From assembly GCA_022649305.1 (NCBI GenBank), contig JALCNW010000016.1, positions 1 through 64,000 of the forward strand: a DNA stretch of 64,000 nucleotides, written 5' to 3'. Shown in pieces: positions 34,289-44,548 of the stretch. A model generated the notes under the pieces. It made no database searches and had not been told where the DNA came from. It saw only the letters and a program-made list of their open reading frames with translations. The translations under genes and the position numbers were made by a program. The first letter of the stretch is position 1. Every line of letters begins with the position of its first letter. This stretch comes from Enterobacter sp. GTDB taxonomy: Bacteria > Pseudomonadota > Gammaproteobacteria > Enterobacterales > Enterobacteriaceae.

Positions 34289-36022
34289 CTAAATTGGCCA
34301 GATATTGTCGATGATGATTTGCAGGCTGCGGTTGCCGCGAAACTCGTTAATATCCAGTTTGTAAGCAAGCTCGACTTCACGTACGCCATTGTCCGGCCAG
34401 ATGGCGGTATCCACGTTAAAAGCAATCCCGTCCAGCAACGGTCCGCCGCCTACCGGTTCCACCATCACTTTCAGGTGACGCTCGCCCACCAGACGCTGTT
34501 GCAGCAGGCGAAAACGCCCGTCGAACAGTGGCTCGGGGAACATTTGTCCCCATGGCCCTGCATCGCGCAGCATTTGTGCCACTTCCATGGTCATCTCCGC
34601 TGGCGACAGTGCGCCGTCGGAAATCACTTCCCCCTGGAGCAGTGCGGGATCCAGCCATTGCGTGACAAGTTCACCGAAAAGCCGCTGAAACTCTTCGAAT
34701 TTAGCCTCTTCTAACGACAAACCTGCCGCCATCGCATGGCCGCCAAATTTGATGATAAGTTCAGGATGCAGCGTATGCAGACGCTCAAGCGCGTCACGCA
34801 TATGCAGCCCCTGAATCGAACGACCAGAACCTTTAAGCGTGCCGTCACCCGCAGGGGCAAAAGCGATCACAGGGCGGTGGAAGCGCTCCTTAATGCGTGA
34901 GGCCAAAATCCCCACCACGCCCTGGTGCCACTCTGGATGGTACATCGCCAGACCACCGGGGAGTGTGTCACCACTGAGTTCGAGTTTCTCGCACAGGGTT
35001 AACGCTTCTGCCTGCATGCCCTGCTCAATCTCTTTGCGAGTCTGATTCAGCGCATCCAGCTCGTTCGCCAGCACGCGCGCCTCGCCGACGTTGTCACACA
35101 GCAGCAACGCGACGCCGACCGACATGTCATCGAGCCGTCCTGCTGCATTAAGGCGAGGACCCAGCGCAAAACCTAAATCGCTTGCCGCCAGCTTTTGCGC
35201 ATCTCGGTTAGAAATTTCCAGCAGCGCTTTGATTCCCGGACGGCATTTACCCGCCCGAATGCGGCCTAACCCTTGCCAGGTCAGAATACGATTATTGGTA
35301 TCCAGCGGCACAACGTCCGCCACCGTACCCAGTGCCACCAGATCAAGATATTCCGCCAGATTCGGCACCGCGATACCACGTGCTTCAAACCATCCCTTGT
35401 CACGCAGCAACGTGCGCAGCGCCAGCATCAAGTAGAACGCCACCCCCACGCCCGCAAGCGACTTCGACGGGAAATTGCACTCGCGCAGGTTAGGATTAAT
35501 GATCGCTTCTGCAGCAGGCAGTATGTCACCCGGCAAATGGTGATCGGTGACAATGACTGGGATCCCAAGCTGATGGGCTCGATCGACCCCATCGTGTGAC
35601 GAGATCCCGTTATCAACGGTTAAGATCATCTGCGCGCCGCGAGCATGAGCCTGATCGACCACTTCCGGGCTGAGTCCATAACCATCTTCAAAGCGGTTTG
35701 GCACCAGATAGGCGACGTTATCACAGCCGAGCGCGCGCAGGCTGAGCACGCTCAGCGCCGTGCTGGTTGCACCGTCAGCATCAAAATCACCGACCACGAC
35801 AATGCGAATACCTTCGCGAAAAGCGTCGTAAAGTAATTCAGCGGCTTTTTCAACGCCGCTCAGCTGTTGCCAGGGCAGCATCCCTTTGACGCTACGCTCA
35901 AGGTCGTCAGCATGGCGAACGCCGCGACCGGCGTACAAACGACGCAACAGCGGCGAGAGGTCAGCAGGTAAATCGACGGTTTCGTCCACCTCACGGCGGC
36001 GCAGTTGTATCGTTGATTTCAC
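34289..36022 (-). CDS. recJ: Single-strand-specific 5'-3' exonuclease RecJ
   Basis: 577 aa, same as E. coli RecJ. DHH-family motifs are readable: DFDADGATST (motif I), the VDNGISS region, VTDHHLPGD (motif III with DHH) and GGHAMAAGLS of the DHHA1 domain. It acts in recombination, mismatch and base-excision repair. The start is a GTG, as in E. coli. It follows dsbC by 5 bp on the same strand and precedes prfB. Confidence 0.96.
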   Translation of the reverse strand: MKSTIQLRRREVDETVDLPADLSPLLRRLYAGRGVRHADDLERSVKGMLPWQQLSGVEKAAELLYDAFREGIRIVVVGDFDADGATSTALSVLSLRALGCDNVAYLVPNRFEDGYGLSPEVVDQAHARGAQMILTVDNGISSHDGVDRAHQLGIPVIVTDHHLPGDILPAAEAIINPNLRECNFPSKSLAGVGVAFYLMLALRTLLRDKGWFEARGIAVPNLAEYLDLVALGTVADVVPLDTNNRILTWQGLGRIRAGKCRPGIKALLEISNRDAQKLAASDLGFALGPRLNAAGRLDDMSVGVALLLCDNVGEARVLANELDALNQTRKEIEQGMQAEALTLCEKLELSGDTLPGGLAMYHPEWHQGVVGILASRIKERFHRPVIAFAPAGDGTLKGSGRSIQGLHMRDALERLHTLHPELIIKFGGHAMAAGLSLEEAKFEEFQRLFGELVTQWLDPALLQGEVISDGALSPAEMTMEVAQMLRDAGPWGQMFPEPLFDGRFRLLQQRLVGERHLKVMVEPVGGGPLLDGIAFNVDTAIWPDNGVREVELAYKLDINEFRGNRSLQIIIDNIWPI

Positions 36023-36027
36023 GCGAA

Positions 36028-36741
36028 TTATTTACCGCCAGTCTGTTTCTGGTGTGCGTCGAGAAACTCTTTCATCTCTTTCGGCCCCTGATAACCAGGA
36101 ACGACATAACCGTTACTGAGCACAATAGCTGGCGTACCGGTCACACCAAATTGCACGCCCAGCGCGTAGTGGTTAGCAATGTCGATATCACAGCTGGCAG
36201 GCTTAACACCTTTACCGTTCATCGCATCGTCGAAGGCTTTATTACGGTCTTTCGCACACCAGATAGCTTTCATGTCCTGCTCTGGCTGGCTCTGCACACC
36301 CGCGCGCGGGAAGGCCAGATAACGCACAGTAATACCTAACGCGTTGTAGTCTTTCATCTCTTCATGCAGCTTGTGGCAATAGCCGCAGGTGATGTCAGTG
36401 AAGACGGTAATAACGTGTTTTTCCTGTGCCGCTTTGTAGACGATCATCTCTTTTGCGAGGGCGTTGAGATTTTTCATCAGCAGTTGATTCGTTACGTTGA
36501 CCGGCTGAGCGCCGCTGACGTCATACATCGGGCCCTGAATGATGTGTTTACCGTCTTCGGTGACATACAGCACGCCACTGTTAGTCAGCACGGTTTTCAT
36601 TCCTGCAACCGGTGAAGGTTGAACATCACCGCTCGCCACGCCAAGCTTGGCGAGCGACTGTTTTATCGCTGCATCATCAGCGTGGGCAAAACCGGTAAAC
36701 GACGCTGCCAGCAAAGAGAACAGCACTAAAGACTTTTTCAT
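36028..36741 (-). CDS. dsbC: Thiol:disulfide interchange protein DsbC
   Basis: Periplasmic disulfide isomerase of 237 aa. The signal peptide KKSLVLFSLLAASFTGFAHA is followed by a dimerisation domain and a thioredoxin fold with the active site TCGYCHKLHEE (CGYC). The start at 36741 has an AGGA ribosome site; the frame is open 28 codons further but without a signal sequence. It lies between xerD and recJ, as in E. coli. Confidence 0.95.
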   Translation of the reverse strand: MKKSLVLFSLLAASFTGFAHADDAAIKQSLAKLGVASGDVQPSPVAGMKTVLTNSGVLYVTEDGKHIIQGPMYDVSGAQPVNVTNQLLMKNLNALAKEMIVYKAAQEKHVITVFTDITCGYCHKLHEEMKDYNALGITVRYLAFPRAGVQSQPEQDMKAIWCAKDRNKAFDDAMNGKGVKPASCDIDIANHYALGVQFGVTGTPAIVLSNGYVVPGYQGPKEMKEFLDAHQKQTGGK

Positions 36742-36769
36742 ATTCGATCCTATAACAATTCGTCGGCAC

Positions 36770-37666
36770 TCACGCTCGAGGGTGGTGCTGTTGATGTAAC
36801 TGCCGCAGGCGTTCCGTCGCGACATGGGTGTATATTTGCGTCGTTGAAAGATCGCTGTGCCCTAGTAGCATCTGCACCACGCGCAAATCAGCGCCATGAT
36901 TGAGCAAATGCGTGGCGAAAGCATGACGCAGAACGTGCGGCGACAGTTTTTCACTGTCGATACCCGCCAGTGTGGCGTAATGCTTTATACGATGCCAGAA
37001 GGTTTGTCGCGTCATTTGCTGCGCACGTTGGCTCGGGAACAGAACGTCAATCGAGACTCCGTTCAGAAGCCACGGGCGACCGTGCTCTAGATACGTCTCG
37101 ACCCAGTAAACCGCCTCTTCACCCAGCGGCACCAGACGTTCTTTGTTTCCTTTACCTATCACGCGCACTACGCCCTGACGCAAACTGATATCGCTCATGG
37201 TCAGCCCGACCAGTTCTGAAACGCGCAGGCCAGTGGCATAAAGCACCTCAAGCATGGCTTTATCGCGTAACTCCAGCGGCAGGTCAACTGCGGGTGACTG
37301 TAATAATCTCCCCACTTGCGCTTCGCTGAGATCTTTTGGCAATCGCTGTGGAAGTTTAGGGGATGCCAGCAGCGCGCTGGGGTCATCATTACGACGCTTT
37401 TCACGATAAAGATGCTGAAACAGCCGTCGCATTGCGCTCAACAATCGCGCTGAGCTGGTGGCTTTATAACCGCCATCCTTGCGTTCCGCCAGTAGCGCTT
37501 GAAGGTCGTCTCTCTGAGCCTGTTCTAACGACAGCCCACGATGTGCGAGCCACTCAACCAGCATCGTCAAATCGCGGCGATAGGCACTGAGCGTGTTCTC
37601 CGCCAGGTTCTTTTCCAGCCAGAGCGCATCAAGAAATTGTTCGATGAGCGCGAGATCCTTTTCCAC
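36770..37666 (-). CDS. xerD: Site-specific tyrosine recombinase XerD
   Basis: 298 aa. Partner of XerC in dimer resolution at dif with FtsK. The catalytic residues are in ATGLRVSELVGL (Arg), HVLRHAFATHLL (His-Arg), LLGHSDLSTTQIYTHV (His, Tyr). I choose the GTG at 37666: AAAGGGG lies just upstream, the length becomes the usual 298 and E. coli xerD also starts with GTG. Confidence 0.95.
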   Translation of the reverse strand: MEKDLALIEQFLDALWLEKNLAENTLSAYRRDLTMLVEWLAHRGLSLEQAQRDDLQALLAERKDGGYKATSSARLLSAMRRLFQHLYREKRRNDDPSALLASPKLPQRLPKDLSEAQVGRLLQSPAVDLPLELRDKAMLEVLYATGLRVSELVGLTMSDISLRQGVVRVIGKGNKERLVPLGEEAVYWVETYLEHGRPWLLNGVSIDVLFPSQRAQQMTRQTFWHRIKHYATLAGIDSEKLSPHVLRHAFATHLLNHGADLRVVQMLLGHSDLSTTQIYTHVATERLRQLHQQHHPRA

Positions 37667-37766
37667 GTCTGCCCCTTTGGTTCTGCTATCGGCCATTATG
37701 ACGTAATGGTACAGGTTTCTGATACAATGCGCGCAAAGTCATAGCAAGTATTGAGACGTTTACGCG

Positions 37767-38288
37767 ATGAATATTGGTTTGTTTTATGGTTCCAGCACCT
37801 GCTACACCGAGATGGCGGCGGAAAAAATTCGCGACATCATTGGCCCAGAACTGGTCACTCTGCATAATCTCAAAGACGACGCCCCCACCGAGATGGAGCA
37901 GTACGACGTCCTGATTCTTGGTATCCCAACCTGGGACTTTGGTGAACTGCAGGAAGACTGGGAAGCCATTTGGGATCAGCTCGATTCGCTCAATTTGGAA
38001 GGCAAAATCATCGCGTTGTACGGTATGGGCGACCAGTTAGGATATGGCGAATGGTTCCTGGATGCACTCGGTATGTTGCACGATAAACTTACACCCAAAG
38101 GCGTTTCCTTTATTGGCTACTGGCCGACCGAAGGGTATGAATTCACCAGCCCGAAACCAGTTATTGCTGATGGTCAGCTGTTTGTCGGGCTTGCCCTGGA
38201 CGAAACTAATCAGTACGACCTGAGCGATGAACGTCTACAAAACTGGTGCGAACAAATTCTGGGCGAAATGGCCGAAAAATTTAGCTAG
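37767..38288 (+). CDS. fldB: Flavodoxin 2
   Basis: Cytoplasmic FMN electron carrier of 173 aa. The FMN phosphate loop is [14 protein letters not shown] at residues ~6-19, and the isoalloxazine loops contain PTWDFGELQ and [12 protein letters not shown]. It is SoxRS-linked in E. coli. It is divergent from xerD, 100 bp away, and its end lies 4 bp from the convergent cptA. Confidence 0.95.
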   Translation: MNIGLFYGSSTCYTEMAAEKIRDIIGPELVTLHNLKDDAPTEMEQYDVLILGIPTWDFGELQEDWEAIWDQLDSLNLEGKIIALYGMGDQLGYGEWFLDALGMLHDKLTPKGVSFIGYWPTEGYEFTSPKPVIADGQLFVGLALDETNQYDLSDERLQNWCEQILGEMAEKFS

Positions 38289-38292
38289 TTCG

Positions 38293-38706
38293 TTATCGAC
38301 CGTGCGTCGGTTGCTGTAATACCATCCGACGCAGATCCCGCCACTCATCGGCATCCATGCTATCTGCCGACAGCCATAAATGCTGCTTACGCCCGCCTTC
38401 CGCTTTGCGTAAACGCAACATCATGCCAAAACTGAGCATCCAGGGGGTTCCAACGATCTCCCACTCTTTGCCTTGCCAGCGCAAGCGAGAATCCATCAGC
38501 AGTTTAATTTCACCCTGACTGGCATTAATACGCCGCTGGCTGCGAACGCTGTCGAAAACCACCAGCGAAAGTAGAATCAGCCATAAAGGGGTGTAGCTGA
38601 GCGGCCACGGCATCAGCAGAATGAAAGCCGCGACCAATCCGTGGAGTAATAACGACATCCACTGAGAGCGCCACGAGACGCGCAGATCAGATTGCCACAG
38701 GACCAC
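38293..38706 (-). CDS. cptA: CptA/YgfX membrane protein
   Basis: 137 aa inner-membrane protein, two adjacent transmembrane segments (residues ~18-55) followed by a cytoplasmic domain. In E. coli YgfX (CptA) has been described as a toxin acting on FtsZ/MreB, and as a partner of SdhE; the toxin interpretation is debated. GTG start, overlapping the end of sdhE by 20 bp. The sequence follows E. coli YgfX from [11 protein letters not shown] to the end. Confidence 0.9.
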   Translation of the reverse strand: MVLWQSDLRVSWRSQWMSLLLHGLVAAFILLMPWPLSYTPLWLILLSLVVFDSVRSQRRINASQGEIKLLMDSRLRWQGKEWEIVGTPWMLSFGMMLRLRKAEGGRKQHLWLSADSMDADEWRDLRRMVLQQPTHGR

Positions 38707-38953
38707 GTTCCCGATTCCGTGTTTGAATTAATTGCACCATCCGTTGCAACTCGGTGTCGGCGGGTTTGCCGTGATTCATCAGCCAGTTGAATAAATCAGG
38801 ATCGTCACTTTCCAGCAGGCGGATAAACAGACGCTTATCGTCATCGCTTAAGCTGTCGTACTCATACTCAAAGAATGGCATGACGGAAATATCAAGTTCA
38901 CGCATGCCGCGACGGCACGCCCAGTGAATACGGGCCTTGTTGTTAATGTCCAT
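38687..38953 (-). CDS. sdhE: Flavinylation factor SdhE (CptB, YgfY)
   Basis: 88 aa, promotes covalent FAD attachment to SdhA. The RGxxE motif, required for function, is seen in [15 protein letters not shown], and [12 protein letters not shown] is a conserved end of the helical bundle. It overlaps cptA and is presumably co-transcribed. The 264-bp gap to ygfZ holds only promoter DNA, no gene seen. Confidence 0.94.
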   Translation of the reverse strand: MDINNKARIHWACRRGMRELDISVMPFFEYEYDSLSDDDKRLFIRLLESDDPDLFNWLMNHGKPADTELQRMVQLIQTRNRERGPVAI

Positions 38954-39217
38954 GTTGATTTCCTGCTTAACGTTGCTTCTACCTCTAAGGGAAGATTTCT
39001 AGTGTAACGTGTTTTTTGCTCTTTCTTTACTGGAATATTACCAACCGGGAGCATGCTTCCAGAATTAACCACACGAATAGAGCGGATTACTCTGTATTGC
39101 GTGGCACTACGCAGAATATCGATAAGGCACGATTGAGCTGCTGAAAGCGCTTGCAATGACTACAGTCTCTTTTACCATTAGGCATTATCGAAGCGTTAAG
39201 CAATTCAGGACATCACT

Positions 39218-40198
39218 ATGGCTTTTAACCCATTTTCTCCTCGCCAGCCCGTCGCCTCCGCGCGTCTGCCGCTGACGCTTATTTCTCTTGAAGACTGGGC
39301 ACTGGCTACCGTAACCGGTGCCGATGGCGAAAAGTATCTGCAAGGTCAGGTCACCGCCGATGTCAGCCAGTTGACCGAACATCAGCACCTGCTGGTGGCG
39401 CACTGCGACCCTAAAGGAAAGATGTGGAGCAATCTGCGTTTGTTCCGTCGTCAGGACGGATTTGCTTTTATAGAGCGCCGCAGCCTGCGTGATGCACAAC
39501 TGACCGAACTGAAAAAGTACGCAGTGTTCTCCAAAGTCACTATCGCCGCTGACGATGAGCTAGTCCTGCTGGGCGTCGCGGGCTTTCAGGCGCGGGCTGC
39601 GTTGACGACTCTCTTTGGCGCACTGCCTGATGCCGAAAAACCACTGGTCAACGATGGCGCAACGTCCCTCCTGTGGTTTGAACATCCTGATGAACGCTTT
39701 CTGCTGGTCACGGATACCGCCACCGCCGAGCGCGTCACTGACACCCTGCGCGGCGAAGCACAGCTCAATAATAGCCAGCAGTGGTTAGCATTGAACATTG
39801 AAGCTGGATTGCCGGTGATTGATGCCGCAAACAGCGCGCAGTTCATCCCGCAGGCTACCAACCTGCAAGCCCTTGGCGGCATCAGTTTCAAAAAAGGCTG
39901 CTACACCGGGCAAGAGATGGTGGCACGTGCCAAATTCCGCGGTGCCAACAAACGCGCCCTGTGGTATCTGGCGGGTAACGCCAGCCGAGTACCGGAAGCC
40001 GGTGAAGATCTTGAGTTGAAAATGGGTGAGAACTGGCGTCGTACCGGTACTGTGCTGGCCGGTGTGCAACTCGATGATGGTCGCGTATTGGTACAGGTCG
40101 TTATGAATAACGATATGGAAGCAGGCAGCATATTCCGCGTGCGTGATGATGCCAACACGCTGAGCATCGAACCGCTGCCTTATTCATTAGAAGAGTGA
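39218..40198 (+). CDS. ygfZ: tRNA-modifying/iron-sulfur assembly protein YgfZ
   Basis: 326 aa, folate-binding GcvT-like fold that assists maturation of certain Fe-S enzymes (such as MiaB). The family signature [17 protein letters not shown] is present at residues ~227-243, with the conserved Cys. It lies divergently from sdhE and convergent with yqfA, with a hairpin between them. Confidence 0.94.
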   Translation: MAFNPFSPRQPVASARLPLTLISLEDWALATVTGADGEKYLQGQVTADVSQLTEHQHLLVAHCDPKGKMWSNLRLFRRQDGFAFIERRSLRDAQLTELKKYAVFSKVTIAADDELVLLGVAGFQARAALTTLFGALPDAEKPLVNDGATSLLWFEHPDERFLLVTDTATAERVTDTLRGEAQLNNSQQWLALNIEAGLPVIDAANSAQFIPQATNLQALGGISFKKGCYTGQEMVARAKFRGANKRALWYLAGNASRVPEAGEDLELKMGENWRRTGTVLAGVQLDDGRVLVQVVMNNDMEAGSIFRVRDDANTLSIEPLPYSLEE

Positions 40199-40204
40199 TT
40201 TCTG

Positions 40205-40232
40205 TGCCCGGCAGGCCAAACGCTGCCGGGCA
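40205..40232. repeat. Hairpin (REP-like) between ygfZ and yqfA
   Basis: TGCCCGGCAG-GCCAAACG-CTGCCGGGCA is a perfect 10-bp palindrome between two convergent genes, REP-like in composition, without a strong T-run. Confidence 0.6.
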
Positions 40233-40244
40233 ATATTCTCAGGC

Positions 40245-40898
40245 CTACCCGACGTACAAATAGATCGCCAGGAAGTGGCATACGCTGCCGCCCAATACAA
40301 AACCATGCCAGATAGCGTGATTGTACGGAATGCGTTTACAGACGTAGAAGATCACGCCCAGTGAATAAACAATGCCACCGACAGCCAGCAGCGTGACGCC
40401 ACCTGCCGAGAGTTTCATTGCCAACTGATATATCACGATTAACGACAGCCATCCCATCGTCAGATAGGTCACAAGCGATAGCAGTTTAAAGCGGTGCGCA
40501 ATAGTGAGCTTAAAGAGGATCCCCAGCAGCGCCAGACCCCAGATAACAATCATTAGCCCGCGCGACAGCGGCGAGTTAAGTCCCACCAGCAGAAACGGCG
40601 TATACGTCCCGGCGATCAACAGATAAATGGCGCAGTGGTCAAATTTCTTAAGCCAGATCTTCGCCCGCGGATGTGGAACGGCGTGATAGAGCGTGGAGGC
40701 GAGAAACAGCAGAATCATGCTGCCGCCGTACAGACTGTAACTGGTGATGGCCAACGCATTAGCATTCGCGTCGATAGCCTGAACCAACAACAGAACCAAA
40801 CCTACAATCCCAAAAACGAGGCCAATGCCGTGGCTAATACTGTTGGCTACTTCCTCAGCCAGTGAATATCCCTGTGTAGTTAATGGCTTATTAACCAT
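40245..40898 (-). CDS. yqfA: Hemolysin III-family membrane protein YqfA
   Basis: 217 aa, seven hydrophobic segments, PAQR/hemolysin-III family with conserved [24 protein letters not shown] and [16 protein letters not shown], whose His and Asp residues bind metal in related receptors. ATG at 40898 with GGAG 6 bp upstream; an ATG seven codons earlier is less well supported. Function in bacteria is not established. Confidence 0.9.
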   Translation of the reverse strand: MVNKPLTTQGYSLAEEVANSISHGIGLVFGIVGLVLLLVQAIDANANALAITSYSLYGGSMILLFLASTLYHAVPHPRAKIWLKKFDHCAIYLLIAGTYTPFLLVGLNSPLSRGLMIVIWGLALLGILFKLTIAHRFKLLSLVTYLTMGWLSLIVIYQLAMKLSAGGVTLLAVGGIVYSLGVIFYVCKRIPYNHAIWHGFVLGGSVCHFLAIYLYVG

Positions 40899-41062
40899 AG
40901 GAGACTCCGAAAAAAACATAGATAATCATTAACGCTTAACTATGCTAACTGAGAATGATTTCAGTGAACACCTGTTAGCTAAAATAAAATCAAACTTCAG
41001 ACGAATCCTTACAAATCATTGTTTTGAGCCAAAATTTCAACTCACACCTGTTAACTCAATCT

Positions 41063-41374
41063 TTAAACACATTTAAAATCAATCACATAAAATTCGGTCT
41101 GAAGAGGATAGATTTCGCCTATCACCTGCTTAAGCTGATCAAGAGACATGTTCTCCTGCTGCGCATGTTTTTCTGACAGCGTATCCAGCGTAATGGTCGA
41201 CATACTCGTCACTTCAATGGTGCAGAAGTAGCCCTCGTCTTCAAATCGCCCAACGCGCAAAATATCGCCCGCCTTGAAATGCGATTCGCTTTGGTCACGA
41301 ATGGTGATGGTTTTACGCCCGGCCAGAATGTCATCCTGGAAGCGCTGAAAAAAAGTCATGTCGTTTGGCTGCAT
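41063..41374 (-). CDS. yqfB: N4-acetylcytidine amidohydrolase YqfB
   Basis: 103 aa ASCH-domain protein that hydrolyses N4-acetylcytidine (shown for E. coli YqfB). Conserved [20 protein letters not shown] carries the catalytic Lys and Thr, and a Glu follows in FCTIEV. The start at 41374 gives the usual length; an AGGGA ribosome site is at a relaxed distance. It diverges from the RpiR-type regulator only 52 bp away. Confidence 0.92.
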   Translation of the reverse strand: MQPNDMTFFQRFQDDILAGRKTITIRDQSESHFKAGDILRVGRFEDEGYFCTIEVTSMSTITLDTLSEKHAQQENMSLDQLKQVIGEIYPLQTEFYVIDFKCV

Positions 41375-41426
41375 GGTATTATTCCCTGAAGATAAAGTCT
41401 GATGAGTGAGTGTAGCCATAGTGAGT

Positions 41427-42158
41427 ATGTTCTCCCATTCCGCCATTGCCAGCCTCAATAATCTTGAGATGATGGTCTACAACTTTGCCATCAAAAACCG
41501 CGACAAAGTGACGTACATGACGATTCGCGAGCTGGCGGATGCGGCGGGTGTTTCCACCACGACCGTCCTGCGCTTTTGCCGCAAGCTCAACTGCGAGGGC
41601 TACTCGGAATTTCGCGTGCGGTTCAAATTATACCTTGAACAGAATGAGCCGCAGCAGGCGAATTTTGGTGCCAGTGAAATTATCAGTTTCTTTCGCAGTG
41701 TCAATAACGAAGAATTTGATATCCTGCTCGAACAGGCAGTGGATATTATATTATCGTCAGAGCGTATTATTTTTGTCGGGGCGGGAACATCGGGGTCGCT
41801 GGCAAAATATGGTGCTCGTTTCTTTTCTAATATTGGTAAATTCAGTAATCATATCGACGACCCCTATTTCCCGGTTACCAACGATATGGCCAAAAACGCG
41901 CTGGCGATTGTGCTGTCCGTCTCCGGCGAAACCGAAGAGATCTTACGTTTTGCCAGCCAGTTTAGCCTGCATAACTGTAAAGTCCTGTCGATCACCAGCC
42001 ACGAACACTCACGTCTGGCCAAACTGGCAGACTTTAATCTCTCCTGGCATGTGCTGCAAACCCGCATTGGCGGCGTCTACGATATAACCACTCAAATCCC
42101 GGTTATTTATATTCTTGAATCATTAGGTCGTAAACTGGCGAGGAAACTGGCGGAATAA
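41427..42158 (+). CDS. MurR/RpiR-family transcriptional regulator, next to bglA
   Basis: 243 aa. The N-terminal HTH_6 domain ([22 protein letters not shown]) is followed by a SIS sugar-phosphate-binding domain ([31 protein letters not shown]). It probably senses a phosphorylated sugar and controls bglA 100 bp downstream. A GTG start at 41406 is possible; the ATG at 41427 better fits the family start. No such gene sits here in E. coli K-12. Confidence 0.85.
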   Translation: MFSHSAIASLNNLEMMVYNFAIKNRDKVTYMTIRELADAAGVSTTTVLRFCRKLNCEGYSEFRVRFKLYLEQNEPQQANFGASEIISFFRSVNNEEFDILLEQAVDIILSSERIIFVGAGTSGSLAKYGARFFSNIGKFSNHIDDPYFPVTNDMAKNALAIVLSVSGETEEILRFASQFSLHNCKVLSITSHEHSRLAKLADFNLSWHVLQTRIGGVYDITTQIPVIYILESLGRKLARKLAE

Positions 42159-42193
42159 AACAGCCTGTTTTTTTGATGTAACAAATCACATAA

Positions 42194-43708
<1,515 letters not shown>

Positions 43709-43714
43709 CGCCAG

Positions 43715-43746
43715 ACTCGCCGGGGCGCTACTTGCCCCCGGCGAGT
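43715..43746. repeat. Hairpin at bglA-ygfF junction
   Basis: ACTCGCCGGGG-CGCTACTTGC-CCCCGGCGAGT is an 11-bp palindrome overlapping the last codons of ygfF, with no T-run; may act in 3'-end formation of both convergent genes. Confidence 0.5.
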
Positions 43747-44471
43747 TCCAAAAAACTGCCCGTCACGTACGACGCTTTCTCACTCAGCAACCACACTATC
43801 GCCTGCGCCACCTCTTCCGGCTGGCCGCCGCGCTGCATGGGTAGAAGCGATTTTACTCTATCGACTCTGCCCGGTTCGCCGCCCGAGGCATGGATATCGG
43901 TGTAGATTAATCCCGGACGAACGCCGTTCACGCGGATCCCCTGCACAGCAACCTCCAGCGATAAGCCTGTCGTCAATGAATCCACCGCGCCTTTTGAGGC
44001 GGCATAATCCACATATTCGCCCGGTGCCCCCAAACGTGATGCAGCGGACGAGACATTCACTATCGCCCCGCCTTTTCCGCCGTGCCGGAAGGACATTCGC
44101 TTAACAGCTTCGCGACAGCAAAGAAAATAGCCCGTCACGTTGGTCGCCAGCACACGGTTGATACGCTCGGCGGTCAGGTTTTCAATGGTACTTTGCTCAA
44201 AGAGGATGCCCGCATTGTTGACCAGCGCGGTCAGCGGTTCACCCTCACGATCGAGGCTGTCGAACATCGCCATCACCTGCGCTTCATCGCTGATATCCGC
44301 GCGCACCGCAAAGGCTTTTCCGCCCGCTTCGGCTATCGCATTGACCACATCGGTCGCCGCCTTGATGTTGTGATGATAATTCACGGCTACGGTGTAGCCT
44401 TCGCGCGCAAGTTGCAGTGCGGTGGCCTTACCAATACCGCGGCTGGCACCCGTCACAAGGGCAATTCCCAT
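43728..44471 (-). CDS. ygfF: Short-chain dehydrogenase YgfF
   Basis: 247 aa NAD(P)-dependent oxidoreductase of the SDR family. TGASRGIGKATA near residue 8, VNNAG near residue 87, a Ser in VSSAASRLG and the catalytic YAASKGAVDS near residue 157. Substrate unknown; the E. coli orthologue has been proposed as a sugar/aldehyde reductase from its family. Same place as in E. coli, between bglA and gcvP. Confidence 0.9.
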   Translation of the reverse strand: MGIALVTGASRGIGKATALQLAREGYTVAVNYHHNIKAATDVVNAIAEAGGKAFAVRADISDEAQVMAMFDSLDREGEPLTALVNNAGILFEQSTIENLTAERINRVLATNVTGYFLCCREAVKRMSFRHGGKGGAIVNVSSAASRLGAPGEYVDYAASKGAVDSLTTGLSLEVAVQGIRVNGVRPGLIYTDIHASGGEPGRVDRVKSLLPMQRGGQPEEVAQAIVWLLSEKASYVTGSFLELAGGK

Positions 44472-44491
44472 TCTATTCTCCCAATAAAAAA

Positions 44492-44530
44492 GCCGGGCGG
44501 CGACAATGAACTGCGCCTTACCCGGCCTAC
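44492..44530. repeat. REP-type palindrome between ygfF and gcvP
   Basis: GCCGGGCGGCG...CGCCTTACCCGGCCTAC has the typical enterobacterial REP arms. A close copy lies after argP at 58356. Confidence 0.75.
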
Positions 44531-44548
44531 GTTACTACAGTGAGAAGA

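Noticed and set aside
38293..38953. Classical toxin-antitoxin pair (cptAB) as an accessory module
   Set aside because: The pair is conserved core DNA, and SdhE is a proven flavinylation factor, so a mobile toxin-antitoxin reading is not warranted.
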